A DNA stretch of 35,144 nucleotides from Treponema sp. (GTDB taxonomy: Bacteria; Spirochaetota; Spirochaetia; Treponematales; Treponemataceae). Position 1 is the first letter of the stretch. Every line of letters begins with the position of its first letter. The DNA lies in the NCBI RefSeq assembly GCF_017430385.1, contig NZ_JAFRNB010000025.1, positions 1 through 35,144 of the forward strand. Direction: 5' to 3'. This document shows positions 20,895-29,800 of this stretch, one piece after another. The notes beneath the pieces are model-generated. The model was given only the letters and a program-made list of their open reading frames with translations. It had not been told where the DNA came from and ran no database searches. A program made the position numbers and the translations under genes.

Positions 20895-21821
20895 TTAGGC
20901 TGATTTTGGCAAAATCAGCTTATCCACAACAATATAAACATCTTCGATACGGAGCTTGAGCTTTTTCTCAATCATTGAGATTACAAAGGCCTTAAGCTCC
21001 TCACTTATTTGTGTCAGCTCCCTTCCTAAAGGTACATCCACTGTCATTATGAAACTATAGCCTGATTTTTCGTTACGCACGGTGAGCTTTTTGATTCTTA
21101 CATGCTCGTTGAATTCCCCGATGAAACTCATTGTCATTTGCGCGAGGACGGCATGGGAACATTCTTTTCTCTCCTGCTGAGAGAAAGCCGGGCGTACAAG
21201 GGATTTCTCAAAGAGTTTTGTGTTCTGGGAAGGTGCGGATTCAGCTTTTCCCAAGAATTTTCCGACAAGTGAAGCAAGAAATTTGTTCTTTGCCGTTGAG
21301 ACCCGAATTGAGTCGTAAAAAATCTTTGAGTAAGTCTGTTTTTTGACCTCATAAGCTCGTACAGGGATTACATGCTTGCCTTCGATTTGGCGGCTCCGTT
21401 TTGCTTCTTCCATTTGCTCAGGAGTAGCGATTTCTTCGATTTTGATGTATTTTTCGGGGAGAGGAAGCTGCAATCGGACGGCGATTTTGTTGACCATCTT
21501 TTCGCTGGTTCCCAAAATGAGGATTTTTTTGATGTGGTTCTTCTGGATTGCGCGAGCCACTGAGTCACGGTGCTCCTTGTCATCAAAAAGGGCAGTGCGC
21601 ACGGCTCCCATGTAGTTTTTCTCAAGTTTCGCAGATTTTCCGGCCAAAATTTCATCAGCATAGATAAGAAGACCATCATCAATAATAGTCTTGATTCCAT
21701 ACTGCTGGGCGACCAACTTTGCCCTGAAACTCTTGCCTGTACCGCTAGGCCCAAAAAAAGCAAAAACCGTGGTTCCCTTCTTTTCAAGCCCCAGAAATTC
21801 CTTGAGAAATTCAATATCCAT
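20895..21821 (-). CDS. P-loop NTPase with C-terminal Asp23-like domain
   Basis: 308 aa. N-terminal P-loop domain: GTTVFAFFGPSGTGKSFRAK (Walker A GPSGTGKS, 24-31), IIDDGLLIY, IKKILILGTS (possible Walker B-type strand). A middle basic segment (about 130-215) precedes a C-terminal domain FNEHVRIKKLTVRNEKSGYSF...VDVPLGRELTQISEELKAFVISMIEKKLKLRIEDVYIVVDKL, which has the strand-helix order of Asp23/Gls24 proteins. Function unknown; such a fusion suggests an ATP-driven envelope- or stress-associated scaffold, which is inference. A strong promoter (TTGAAA-17-TATAAT) ends 14 nt before the ATG without a Shine-Dalgarno. Convergent with the flagellar gene (4-nt gap). Confidence 0.65.
   Translation of the reverse strand: MDIEFLKEFLGLEKKGTTVFAFFGPSGTGKSFRAKLVAQQYGIKTIIDDGLLIYADEILAGKSAKLEKNYMGAVRTALFDDKEHRDSVARAIQKNHIKKILILGTSEKMVNKIAVRLQLPLPEKYIKIEEIATPEQMEEAKRSRQIEGKHVIPVRAYEVKKQTYSKIFYDSIRVSTAKNKFLASLVGKFLGKAESAPSQNTKLFEKSLVRPAFSQQERKECSHAVLAQMTMSFIGEFNEHVRIKKLTVRNEKSGYSFIMTVDVPLGRELTQISEELKAFVISMIEKKLKLRIEDVYIVVDKLILPKSA
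20899..20919 (-). terminator. hairpin at the convergent gene ends
   Basis: GCTGATTTT-GGC-AAAATCAGC is a perfect 9-bp stem with a 3-nt loop, within the last codons of the P-loop gene and just after the rod gene stop. The T-run is poor in either direction, so it is a weak, possibly bidirectional, terminator. Confidence 0.35.
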
Positions 21822-21835
21822 TTTAGTATAATTTA

Positions 21836-21864
21836 ATTATAACGCGGGGGGTGGCAATTTTCAA
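21836..21864 (-). promoter_or_regulatory. promoter of the P-loop/Asp23-like gene
   Basis: Minus strand -35 TTGAAA (21864-21859), 17-nt spacer, -10 TATAAT (21841-21836). The predicted leader is about 7 nt and there is no Shine-Dalgarno. Confidence 0.65.
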
Positions 21865-21888
21865 TGTGAAATGAGAAATTAGTAATTA

Positions 21889-22135
21889 AAAGGGGGAAGA
21901 ATCCCCCCTATGCCGCACTTAGGGAACGGCACTGCGAAGCAGGGCAAAAACAATCCAGTGGATTGTTTTTAGTGAGTCTCCAAAGAGCTTTGCTCTGCAG
22001 GCGTTGTGTCACACCCCTCTCTACAGGGGCGGTTCAGGCACAGCCTTCACAGAGACTCGCGCGAGCGTAGCGAAGAAACCTTCCTCGCAGGTTTTCCCGG
22101 CTAATGCCGTCGCTCCCTACCCCGCAACGCCCCCG
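21889..22135. repeat. composite GC-rich REP-like element
   Basis: The 295-bp stretch between the P-loop and pseudouridine synthase genes holds no gene. It starts AAAGGGGGAAGAATCCCCC, contains CAATCCA-GTGGATTG-type and AGAGC-TTTGCTCT hairpins, the CGGTTCAGGCACAGCC block (from 22030) shared with 14373, CCTCGCAGGTTTTC shared with 5990, and ends CTCCCTACCCCGCAACGCCCCCGA. The last 19 bases are the 3' end of the pseudouridine synthase gene. Confidence 0.55.
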
Positions 22136-23121
22136 ATTATCTGCGTAAATGATTTTGGAAATTCCGTAATAATCTTTTCCGGCAACCCCAAAGGATTATC
22201 TTTCGGAAAATAAAGTTCTGCCGCGTGCAGGAAAAAATCCTGCCCGAACTTCTTAGAATCAATCTTAGTTCCGCCGTAAGCCGTATCGCCCAGAAGCGGG
22301 AATCCATGATAAGCACACTGCGAGCGAATCTGGTGAGTACGCCCAGTAGTAATCAAAACGCGGGCAAGCGTAACATCCTTCCCATTAAAAACACCGTAAG
22401 AAACAGGCTCCACTTCCGTATGAGCAAACTTCCCCTCATCAGAAGAATTCACCGAAACAGTATGAAACCCTTCATCGCGAGCCTTGCAATTGCTAATTGC
22501 TAATTCCTCATTGCTCATTGCTAATTTCTGAATTCGGTCTTCCCAAACACATTTTTCCGTAAGTTTTCCTTCTAGGATTGCAAGGTAGATTTTTCGAATC
22601 TCATGAGTCTTGATTTTTTCGCTGAACCATTTTGCACCCTCAAGATTTTGTGAGAATGCAATGAGTCCTGTTGTTTTTCGGTCGAGGCGGTGAAGAGGGC
22701 CTGTCCTGAACGAGAGCGAGTTTTTTTGGTGGGTGAGTTCGTAGTCTTTCTGGACGATTTCGGCAAGAGAAGCCCCTTTTGATGACGATGGCTGAACTGG
22801 GATGTCGTAGGGCTTATTCAGAATCAGAATAGATTCGTTTTTAAAGATGATTATGTTTTTTGAAAGCGGGGATGCTGACTCTGCTCCCTGTTTTTCACTC
22901 CCCGAAGAAGCAGAAGAGAGCAGAAAGTCTGCAATCTGGATGTCATCGCCTTCACTTACGCGGAAATTTCCGTCTGCTTTTTTGCCGTTGACTTTGACAA
23001 GCCCTTTGCGAAGAAGCTTGTATATAGAAGAAAGATTTTCCTCGCTCAAAAATCTTCGCAAAATTCTGTCAAGCCTGCGGTCTGAGTCGTCTTTTCCTGC
23101 GGTGAAGTGCGTGAAATCCAT
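22117..23121 (-). CDS. RluA-family 23S/tRNA pseudouridine synthase
   Basis: 334 aa. N-terminal S4 RNA-binding domain (DRRLDRILRRFLSEENLSSIYKLLRKGLVKVNGKK), then the catalytic domain with GPLHRLDRKTTGLIAF, whose Asp147 is the conserved nucleophile, RKIYLAILEG, and LITTGRTHQIRSQCAYHGFPLLGD. Closest in layout to RluC/RluD. Residues about 199-212 (KLAMSNEELAISNC) are read from an intergenic-type repeat inside the gene, and the last residues IIGGVAG from a REP-like element. It begins 5 nt after livF and so is probably the last gene of the liv transcript. Confidence 0.87.
   Translation of the reverse strand: MDFTHFTAGKDDSDRRLDRILRRFLSEENLSSIYKLLRKGLVKVNGKKADGNFRVSEGDDIQIADFLLSSASSGSEKQGAESASPLSKNIIIFKNESILILNKPYDIPVQPSSSKGASLAEIVQKDYELTHQKNSLSFRTGPLHRLDRKTTGLIAFSQNLEGAKWFSEKIKTHEIRKIYLAILEGKLTEKCVWEDRIQKLAMSNEELAISNCKARDEGFHTVSVNSSDEGKFAHTEVEPVSYGVFNGKDVTLARVLITTGRTHQIRSQCAYHGFPLLGDTAYGGTKIDSKKFGQDFFLHAAELYFPKDNPLGLPEKIITEFPKSFTQIIGGVAG
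22485..22535. repeat. GCAATGAGCAATGAGGAATTAG-type repeat inside the pseudouridine synthase gene
   Basis: On the plus strand GCAATTGCTAATTGCTAATT...CTCATTGCTCATTGCTAATTTC, built from TTGCTAAT and CTCATTG units. The same family is at 16991-17054. Here it is in frame within a coding region and adds about 14 residues. Confidence 0.7.
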
Positions 23122-23126
23122 GAGGC

Positions 23127-23837
23127 TTATTTTTTCTTTCCGAGATATGCCTCGCGCACGGTCGGGTTCTCAAGGAGTTCCTTTCCGCTTCCTTGCAGGA
23201 CAATTTCGCCTGTTTCAAGAACATAAGCGATGTCTGCTGTTTTGAGAGCCATGTTTGCGTTCTGCTCGACAAGCAAAATCGTGACGCCTTTTTTGTTAAT
23301 CTCGCGGATAATCTCAAAAATGTGCTGCACGATAAGAGGCGCAAGACCAAGAGAAGGCTCGTCAAGCATCAGAATTTTTGGGCGGCTCATAAGTGCTCGG
23401 CCTACCGCAAGCATCTGCTGCTCACCGCCGCTCAAAGTGCCTGCAAACTGCCAGCTTCGTTCTTTGAGGCGTGGGAAAAGCTCATAAATCCATTCAAGAT
23501 CTCGCTGAATTTCTTCTTTGTCTTTTCTAAGGTAAGCTCCAATCATCAGGTTTTCAAGAACTGTAAGATCAGAAAAAACATGACGGCCTTCCGGGGAAAG
23601 AGCGATTCCTTCGGCACAGATTTTGTTAATCGGGCTCCAGATAAGCTCCTTGTTGTCGAGGCGGATTGAGCCAGCCTGCGGTTTTACAAGGCCAGAGATT
23701 GAGCGGAGAAGGGTTGATTTTCCGGCACCGTTCGCACCAATCAGAGTGACGATTTTTCCGTCAGGAACTTCGAGATTTATTCCGCGGAGTGCTTTGATTC
23801 CGCCATAAGAAACATGTAAATCACTAATTCTAAGCAT
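23127..23837 (-). CDS. livF: branched-chain amino acid ABC transporter ATPase LivF
   Basis: 236 aa. Walker A GANGAGKST, signature LSGGEQQMLAVGRAL, Walker B ILMLDEPSLGLAP, H-loop region LLVEQNANMAL. The short LivF-type C-terminus and the order with livG identify it. It energises uptake of leucine, isoleucine, valine or related compounds at the inner membrane. Confidence 0.93.
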   Translation of the reverse strand: MLRISDLHVSYGGIKALRGINLEVPDGKIVTLIGANGAGKSTLLRSISGLVKPQAGSIRLDNKELIWSPINKICAEGIALSPEGRHVFSDLTVLENLMIGAYLRKDKEEIQRDLEWIYELFPRLKERSWQFAGTLSGGEQQMLAVGRALMSRPKILMLDEPSLGLAPLIVQHIFEIIREINKKGVTILLVEQNANMALKTADIAYVLETGEIVLQGSGKELLENPTVREAYLGKKK

Positions 23838-23848
23838 ATTTTCCCTTC

Positions 23849-24694
23849 CTATCGCACGTCGTTGCTTTCGCCAAGATAAGCCGAAATTACTTCCGGATTG
23901 TTCTGAATCTCTTCTGGTGTGCCGTTCGCAATCAATGCACCGAAGTTCAATACGTAAATCCTGTCAGAAATGTCCATTACCAGATCCATGTGATGCTCAA
24001 TCATAAAGACGGTGAGATGGAAGTCATCGCGGATTTTTCGGATGAAGTCTGTTAGCTCAGCTGTTTCCTGCGGATTCATGCCGGCAGCCGGTTCGTCGAG
24101 CAACAAAAGGCTTGGATTTGTGGCAAGTGCCCGGGCAATTTCAAGCCGTCTCTGTAAGCCATAAGGAAGGCTCGTGCAAAGTTCGGTCCGTACATCGTAA
24201 AGCCCAAGAATCTTCAAAAGTTCTTCGGTTTCTTCGCGCTGTTTTTTCTCTTCCTTGCGGTTGAGGCGGAAAGTTGCCGTGAAGATATTGCTTGTGCGTC
24301 GCATGTGTTTTGCAATCAGAACATTTGTGAAAACGGTCTGGCTCTTCCACAAGCGGATATTCTGGAATGTTCTGGCGATTCCAAGCTTTGTGATTACATC
24401 CGGGGTTGGCTCGATATGCTTTGTATAGTCGCCACGGTTAGTTCCGGCGTAAAGCTTTTTCATTTTGCCACGCGGATAATTTTCTACGATATGATTTCCG
24501 TTAAAATAGACCGCCCCGTTCGTTGGGGCATAAACACCTGTTACGACATTGAAAGCCGTTGTTTTGCCAGCACCGTTTGGGCCGATCAAAGAGACGATTT
24601 CGCCTTTATTTACTTCAAGGGAAAGATTGTTTACAGCCACGACACCGCCAAACTGCATCGTGACATTTTTCATTTCAAGTACGTGTTCTGCCAT
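23849..24694 (-). CDS. livG: branched-chain amino acid ABC transporter ATPase LivG
   Basis: 281 aa. Walker A GPNGAGKTT, family-typical GIARTFQNIRLWKSQTVFTNVLIAKH, signature LPYGLQRRLEIARAL (in place of LSGGQ, as in LivG), Walker B LLLLDEPAAGMNP, and FMIEHHMDLVM. Its ATG shares a base with the livM stop (TAATG), indicating coupling. Slightly longer than typical (about 255) because of an insert near residues 80-100. Confidence 0.93.
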   Translation of the reverse strand: MAEHVLEMKNVTMQFGGVVAVNNLSLEVNKGEIVSLIGPNGAGKTTAFNVVTGVYAPTNGAVYFNGNHIVENYPRGKMKKLYAGTNRGDYTKHIEPTPDVITKLGIARTFQNIRLWKSQTVFTNVLIAKHMRRTSNIFTATFRLNRKEEKKQREETEELLKILGLYDVRTELCTSLPYGLQRRLEIARALATNPSLLLLDEPAAGMNPQETAELTDFIRKIRDDFHLTVFMIEHHMDLVMDISDRIYVLNFGALIANGTPEEIQNNPEVISAYLGESNDVR

Positions 24695-25809
24695 TATTCT
24701 GCTAATCCTTCCTTTTTAAATTTGAGTTTCAGATCGTGGACGGCTTTTTTACAGCCTTTCAGTTTTTTTATGATTCCCGCCACAGAAAATTCACGCTCGC
24801 CCATGATGCCTTTCTGATAGAAAAGAACGATAAGCATGATGACGACTGAGAAAACGACTTTTCGGAAGCCCGGACGCAAAATCTGAATCGGTGTGATGTT
24901 GAGGTTTGCGTTGTCGAGAAAGCGGAGCCACCATTCAGAACATGCGATGAAGAGGAAAGAAGCGATGCAGCTTCCTGTGACGCTACCGATACCGCCGATT
25001 ACAACGATGAGCAGAATTTCGTAGGTCATTGCCGATTTGAACTGGCTTGCCTGAATCGTTGTCTGGAACATAGCCAGAAGCGCACCCGAAATGCCTGCGA
25101 AGAAAGAGCTGATTGTGAACGAAAGCTGCTTGTGCTTAGCAAGGTTGATTCCCATTGCCTCAGCCGCAACTTCATCGTCTCGGATTGCCTTGAAAGCGCG
25201 TCCGTAAGTTGAGTTGATTAATAGAAGAATAAGTGCGATACAGATTCCGCTGACTGTAAAATAGAACAAAGTTGAGCGGAATACAGGATATTTTCGGAGC
25301 AAGTTCGAGCCGTTTGTGATTACGCCCAGCTTGTCCCACTGGAAAATCGCACGGATAATCTCTGCAAAACCCAATGTCGCGATTGCAAGATAGTCTGACT
25401 TCAAGTGCAAAACCGGAAGACCAATCAGATATGCGAAAAGGGCAGCCACAAGACCCGCAAGAATCAGGGCAGCAAAAACCGGAAGAGTGAAGTGAATCGC
25501 GCCGCCGTTAAAATACTGATAGACCTGCTCGCGGGCAGAAAGTGGAATCGTGAAGATTGCGTAAGTGTATGCGCCCAAAAGCATGAAACCTGCCTGACCC
25601 AAGCTGAAAAGGCCTGTAAAGCCGTTCAGAAGGTTCATTGATACTGCAACGAGGGCATAAATCGCACCTTTTTTAAGAACAGTGAACAAAATGCTCGTAG
25701 GCGGAACCACAGCTTCAAGAATTGCGATTGCTACGAAAAGAGCTACGAGAAAAGCCCAAGCCGCGAGCTGGTATTTTTTGTCCTTGATGAAAGTAAGTTT
25801 GTTATTCAT
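24694..25809 (-). CDS. livM: branched-chain amino acid ABC transporter permease LivM
   Basis: 371 aa with about ten hydrophobic segments. Typical LivM blocks: MNLLNGFTGLFSLGQAGFMLLGAYTYA, LHLKSDYLAIATLGFAEIIR, STYGRAFKAIRDDEVAAEAMGIN (the ATPase coupling segment) and VIGGIGSVTGSCIASFLF. The basic C-terminal tail (KKLKGCKKAVHDLKLKFKKEG) is cytoplasmic. It lies between livH and livG. Confidence 0.92.
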   Translation of the reverse strand: MNNKLTFIKDKKYQLAAWAFLVALFVAIAILEAVVPPTSILFTVLKKGAIYALVAVSMNLLNGFTGLFSLGQAGFMLLGAYTYAIFTIPLSAREQVYQYFNGGAIHFTLPVFAALILAGLVAALFAYLIGLPVLHLKSDYLAIATLGFAEIIRAIFQWDKLGVITNGSNLLRKYPVFRSTLFYFTVSGICIALILLLINSTYGRAFKAIRDDEVAAEAMGINLAKHKQLSFTISSFFAGISGALLAMFQTTIQASQFKSAMTYEILLIVVIGGIGSVTGSCIASFLFIACSEWWLRFLDNANLNITPIQILRPGFRKVVFSVVIMLIVLFYQKGIMGEREFSVAGIIKKLKGCKKAVHDLKLKFKKEGLAE

Positions 25810-25821
25810 TTCAGCCCCCGA

Positions 25822-26706
25822 TTAAACCTTGTCCGTAACTTTTTCACCGAAGATGCCGGTTGGCATGAACATGAGGACACAAATCAAAAGAACGAAAGTG
25901 AATGCATCACTGAAAGTGGTGAGACCAACGCCCTTGATGATGTTCTCGCAGATACCGATTAAGAAAGCACCGATTACCGCGCCCGGAATTGAGCCGATAC
26001 CGCCGAATACCGCCGCAACGAATGCTTTGAGACCCGGCATACCGCCGACCGTTGGAGTAACGCCAGGATAGTTTGAGAAGAAAAGAATTGAGCCGACAGC
26101 CGCCAAGAACGAGCCGATGATGAATGTCGTGCTGATAACTGAGTCGATTTTGATACCCATGAGCTGGGCTGTCTCGAAGTCTTTTGAAACGGCGCGCATT
26201 GCCATTCCGATTTTTGTGTGATTGATAAGAAGAACAAGAGCAACTACGAGAAGAATCGTGAGGAATGGAGTGATTACAGTGACGCGCTTGGTGATTGCGC
26301 CCGCGATTGTGATTGAGTCACTGATCCATGGAATTGTAGGATATTTTTTGAGAAGACCGCCTGTGAAGTAAAGGGCAAGATTCTGCAAAAGATAGCTCAT
26401 TCCGATTGCACTGATCATGATTGACATTCGTGGGGCAGTGCGGAGCGGTTTGTAAGCCACGCGCTCAACAGCGAATCCCAAAAGGACAGTCAGAATAATC
26501 GTGAATGGAATTGAAACCCATAGCGGCATAAAACTGTAGGCAGAAATCATGATAAGACCCGCTGCCATAAAAACATCACCGTGAGCAAAGTTGATAAGCC
26601 TGAGAATTCCATAAACCATCGTGTATCCGATAGCAATGAGCGCATACTGACCGCCCGTAGAAATTCCCGCAAGAATGTAGGGAAGATTTGTCTGTAAAGG
26701 ATTCAT
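25822..26706 (-). CDS. livH: branched-chain amino acid ABC transporter permease LivH
   Basis: 294 aa membrane protein. LivH blocks: AGISTGGQYALIAIGYTMVYGILRLINFAHGDVFM at the N-terminus, MAMRAVSKDFETAQLMGIKID (coupling segment) and AVFGGIGSIPGAVIGAFLIGICE. First gene of livHMGF. No periplasmic binding-protein gene (livK type) lies in the operon or elsewhere in the window. AAGGAA precedes the ATG. Confidence 0.92.
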   Translation of the reverse strand: MNPLQTNLPYILAGISTGGQYALIAIGYTMVYGILRLINFAHGDVFMAAGLIMISAYSFMPLWVSIPFTIILTVLLGFAVERVAYKPLRTAPRMSIMISAIGMSYLLQNLALYFTGGLLKKYPTIPWISDSITIAGAITKRVTVITPFLTILLVVALVLLINHTKIGMAMRAVSKDFETAQLMGIKIDSVISTTFIIGSFLAAVGSILFFSNYPGVTPTVGGMPGLKAFVAAVFGGIGSIPGAVIGAFLIGICENIIKGVGLTTFSDAFTFVLLICVLMFMPTGIFGEKVTDKV

Positions 26707-26741
26707 TACTTTTTCCTTAAAATAGATTTTTTTTCTCTGTT

Positions 26742-26769
26742 ATTATACATAAAAACAAAAATGTGAAAA
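26742..26769 (-). promoter_or_regulatory. putative promoter of the liv operon
   Basis: Minus strand TATAAT (26747-26742) with a weak -35 TTTTCA (26769-26764), 16-nt spacer. The 170-bp gap to hsdR otherwise holds only AT-rich sequence and the hsdR promoter. Confidence 0.4.
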
Positions 26770-26838
26770 AGTAATTGAAAGTAGAAAAAGAAAGAAAATA
26801 TGCAGTTTTTCTATTATTTCCCAAAAAAGACAAATATG

Positions 26839-26847
26839 TGCTATAAT
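26839..26847 (+). promoter_or_regulatory. extended -10 promoter of hsdR
   Basis: TGCTATAAT is an extended -10 (TGnTATAAT), 35 nt before the ATG at 26883. I see no good -35. Confidence 0.5.
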
Positions 26848-26882
26848 GTTCTTATAATTATTAGCTATGAGAAGTTGTGCGT

Positions 26883-29800
26883 ATGAGTAATTTTGCGTTT
26901 TTACAAACTTATTGGCCGGATTTTGCGCAGATAATGGAGTTCGCAGAGAACTATGTTTATACAGACCCCGCTTCAAGTAAAAATAAATCGGGATTGTTTG
27001 TAGAACTAATGGTTCGTGAAATTCTTCGAATAGAGAATCTTCCTGAGCCAGAAGACAAAACACATTACTCACGGACTAAATTATTAAAAAACGAAGGCCT
27101 TCTTCCTTATGATGTAAATCAGTGGATTAACCAGGTACGAATAAAACGAAATGATTCCGCCCATGAAAATAAGGCCAGCGAACAGGAAGCACTTCTAATT
27201 CTTAGTTTTACACATCATATCGCTGTCTGGTTTATGCAAGTTTATGGTGATGGGGCTTTTAGTCCTGAGCCATTTTCAAAACCAGAGAGACCGAAAAAAG
27301 TTCCTGACTACACTCGGTTGGTTCTTAATCAAGAACGGAAAATCGAAGAACAAAATGAAACTATTGCAAACAAAGAAAGTGAACTGGCAGAAACAAACGC
27401 TTTATTAGCTGAACGAGATAAACTTCTTGCTGAACAACAGGCTCTCATTGATAAGCTAACAAAAGAGCGCGAAGCTCAGAAAGTTGTTACACCTCAATCT
27501 GCTCTTTCAAAACAAGATAGGCAGAATTCTTCTGCAGTAGCGATTTCAAATACAAAACTTACCGAAGATGAAACGCGCAAACTCATTGATGATCAGCTGC
27601 GTCGCGTTGGCTGGGAAGCTGATACAAAGAACTTGCGATATTCAAAAGGCACTCGTCCCCAAAAGGGCAGAAAAATTGCTATCGCTGAATGGCCTGTGAA
27701 AGCTACAAAGAAAGAAGACGACAGAGCCGACTATGCACTTTTTATTGATGAGCAGTTGATTGGAATCATTGAAGCTAAGGCTTATGAAAAAAGTGTCTAT
27801 GCGATTATTGATAATCAATGTCATGAGTATGCAAGGAATATAAAAGACGAGGACGAAAAATTCTGCATGGGAAAATGGCAGAGCAACAAAGTTCCTTTTG
27901 TGTTTGCAACGAACGGTCGCCCTTATCTCAAACAGATTGAAACTGAATCTGGAATCTGGTTCCAAGACCTTAGAAAAGACTCGAATATTCCGCAAGTCCT
28001 ACAGGGCTGGTATAGCCCGGAAGATTTACTTGCAAAGTATAAGCAGAATGTAGATGAGGCTGACTTTAAGCTTGCAAATTTGCCTTATGATTTCCTTCGC
28101 GACCCAGACGGCCTTAATTTACGCTACTATCAGTTGAACGCTGTGGAAGCTGTAGAAAAAGCGGTAATGAACGGTCAGACAAGAATTCTTCTTGCAATGG
28201 CAACAGGTACAGGTAAAACACGAACTATTCTTGGTATGCTTTACAGATTCCTTAAAGCAAACCGATTCCGAAGAATTCTCTTCCTCGTAGATAGAACATC
28301 TCTTGGAGAACAGGCTCAGGATGTATTCAATGATGTAAAACTTGAAGACTTACAGCCGTTAAATAAAATTTACAATATCAATACGCTGGATGATATTGAT
28401 TTGGCAACTGAAACAAGAATTCAAGTAGCAACTGTTCAGGGAATGGTCGCACGAATTTTAAACGATGATAAAGAGAAAATTCCTTCATCGGGTGATTTCG
28501 ACTGTATCATCATTGATGAAGCCCATCGCGGTTATACTCTGGATAAAGAACTTAGCGAGGCTGAGCTCTTATATCGTGACCAGAATGATTTTATCAGTAA
28601 GTACAAAAAGGTTATTGAGTATTTTGATGCCGTTAAAATCGGTTTGACAGCAACGCCTGCTTTGCACACTACCCAAATTTTCGGCAACGCAGTTTACACC
28701 TATTCTTATCGGGAAGCCGTAATCGACGGTTATCTTGTAGATTATGATGCACCTCATATCATAAAAACTGAACTGAATCAGAATGGCATTCATCACGATA
28801 AGGGCGAAAAACTCGCAAAATACAATCCTGTGACAAAGGAACTTCTTAATCCGGAAGAACTGGAAGATGAAGTCGATTTTGAAGTTGAGGACTTCAACAA
28901 GAAAGTTGTGACTCCATCCTTTAATGAGGTTGTGCTTTCTGAAATCTCAAAATATATCGACCCGGAAAGCGAAGAAAAAACTCTTTTCTTTGCTGTAAAC
29001 GACCGCCACGCAGATGAGATTGTAAGACAGCTTCGGGAAATATATAAAGAACAGGATGTTCCAGCTAATGCGATAGAAAAAATCACCTGTGCAATTGGAG
29101 ACAAAAACAGAGTTCAGGATGCTATCAAACGCTTTAAGAACGAGCATTATCCAACCATTGCTGTAACTGTAGATTTGCTTTCGACAGGTATTGATGTTCC
29201 TGAGATTACAAAGATTGTTTTCATGCGCCGCATAAAATCCAGAATCCTTTATGAGCAGATGCTTGGCCGTGCAACTCGCTTGTGTCCGAAAATCGGTAAA
29301 ACACATTTTGATATTTTCGATCCTGTTGATTTGTACAGCTATCTTGATGAGTATTCGTCAATGAAGCCTGTTGTTTCTAATCCGAAGGTTACTTTTGATG
29401 AACTTTTTGCCGGGTATGACAAAGTAAACGATGAAGAACATATAAAATTCATAAATGACCAGATAATAGCTAAATTCCAGCGAATGAAACGGCACATGGA
29501 TGAATCTCAGATTAACTATTTCACGGTCGTGTCTCATTATGCTTCTCTTGAAGAGTTTATCTCTAAAGTCCGTAAATCACAGGCTGAATCAGAAGAAACT
29601 TGTAAAGAACTGTTAATCAGGGCAAAAGAAGCTTTTGCGGCCTTTAAGTTGCCAAAAGATTCTAAGCATTATGTCATAGTCAGTGATAAAACTGATGTAT
29701 TACAAGAGGTAAGTAGAGGTTTCGGAAAAGGACAGGAACCGGCTGATTATTTGGAAAGCTTCTCAAAATATCTGGAAACGAACAGAAACAAGATTGAAGC

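Noticed and set aside
26877..26882. GTG start for hsdR
   Set aside because: The ATG at 26883 has better spacing to GAGAAG; the difference is two residues, so this remains a minor uncertainty.
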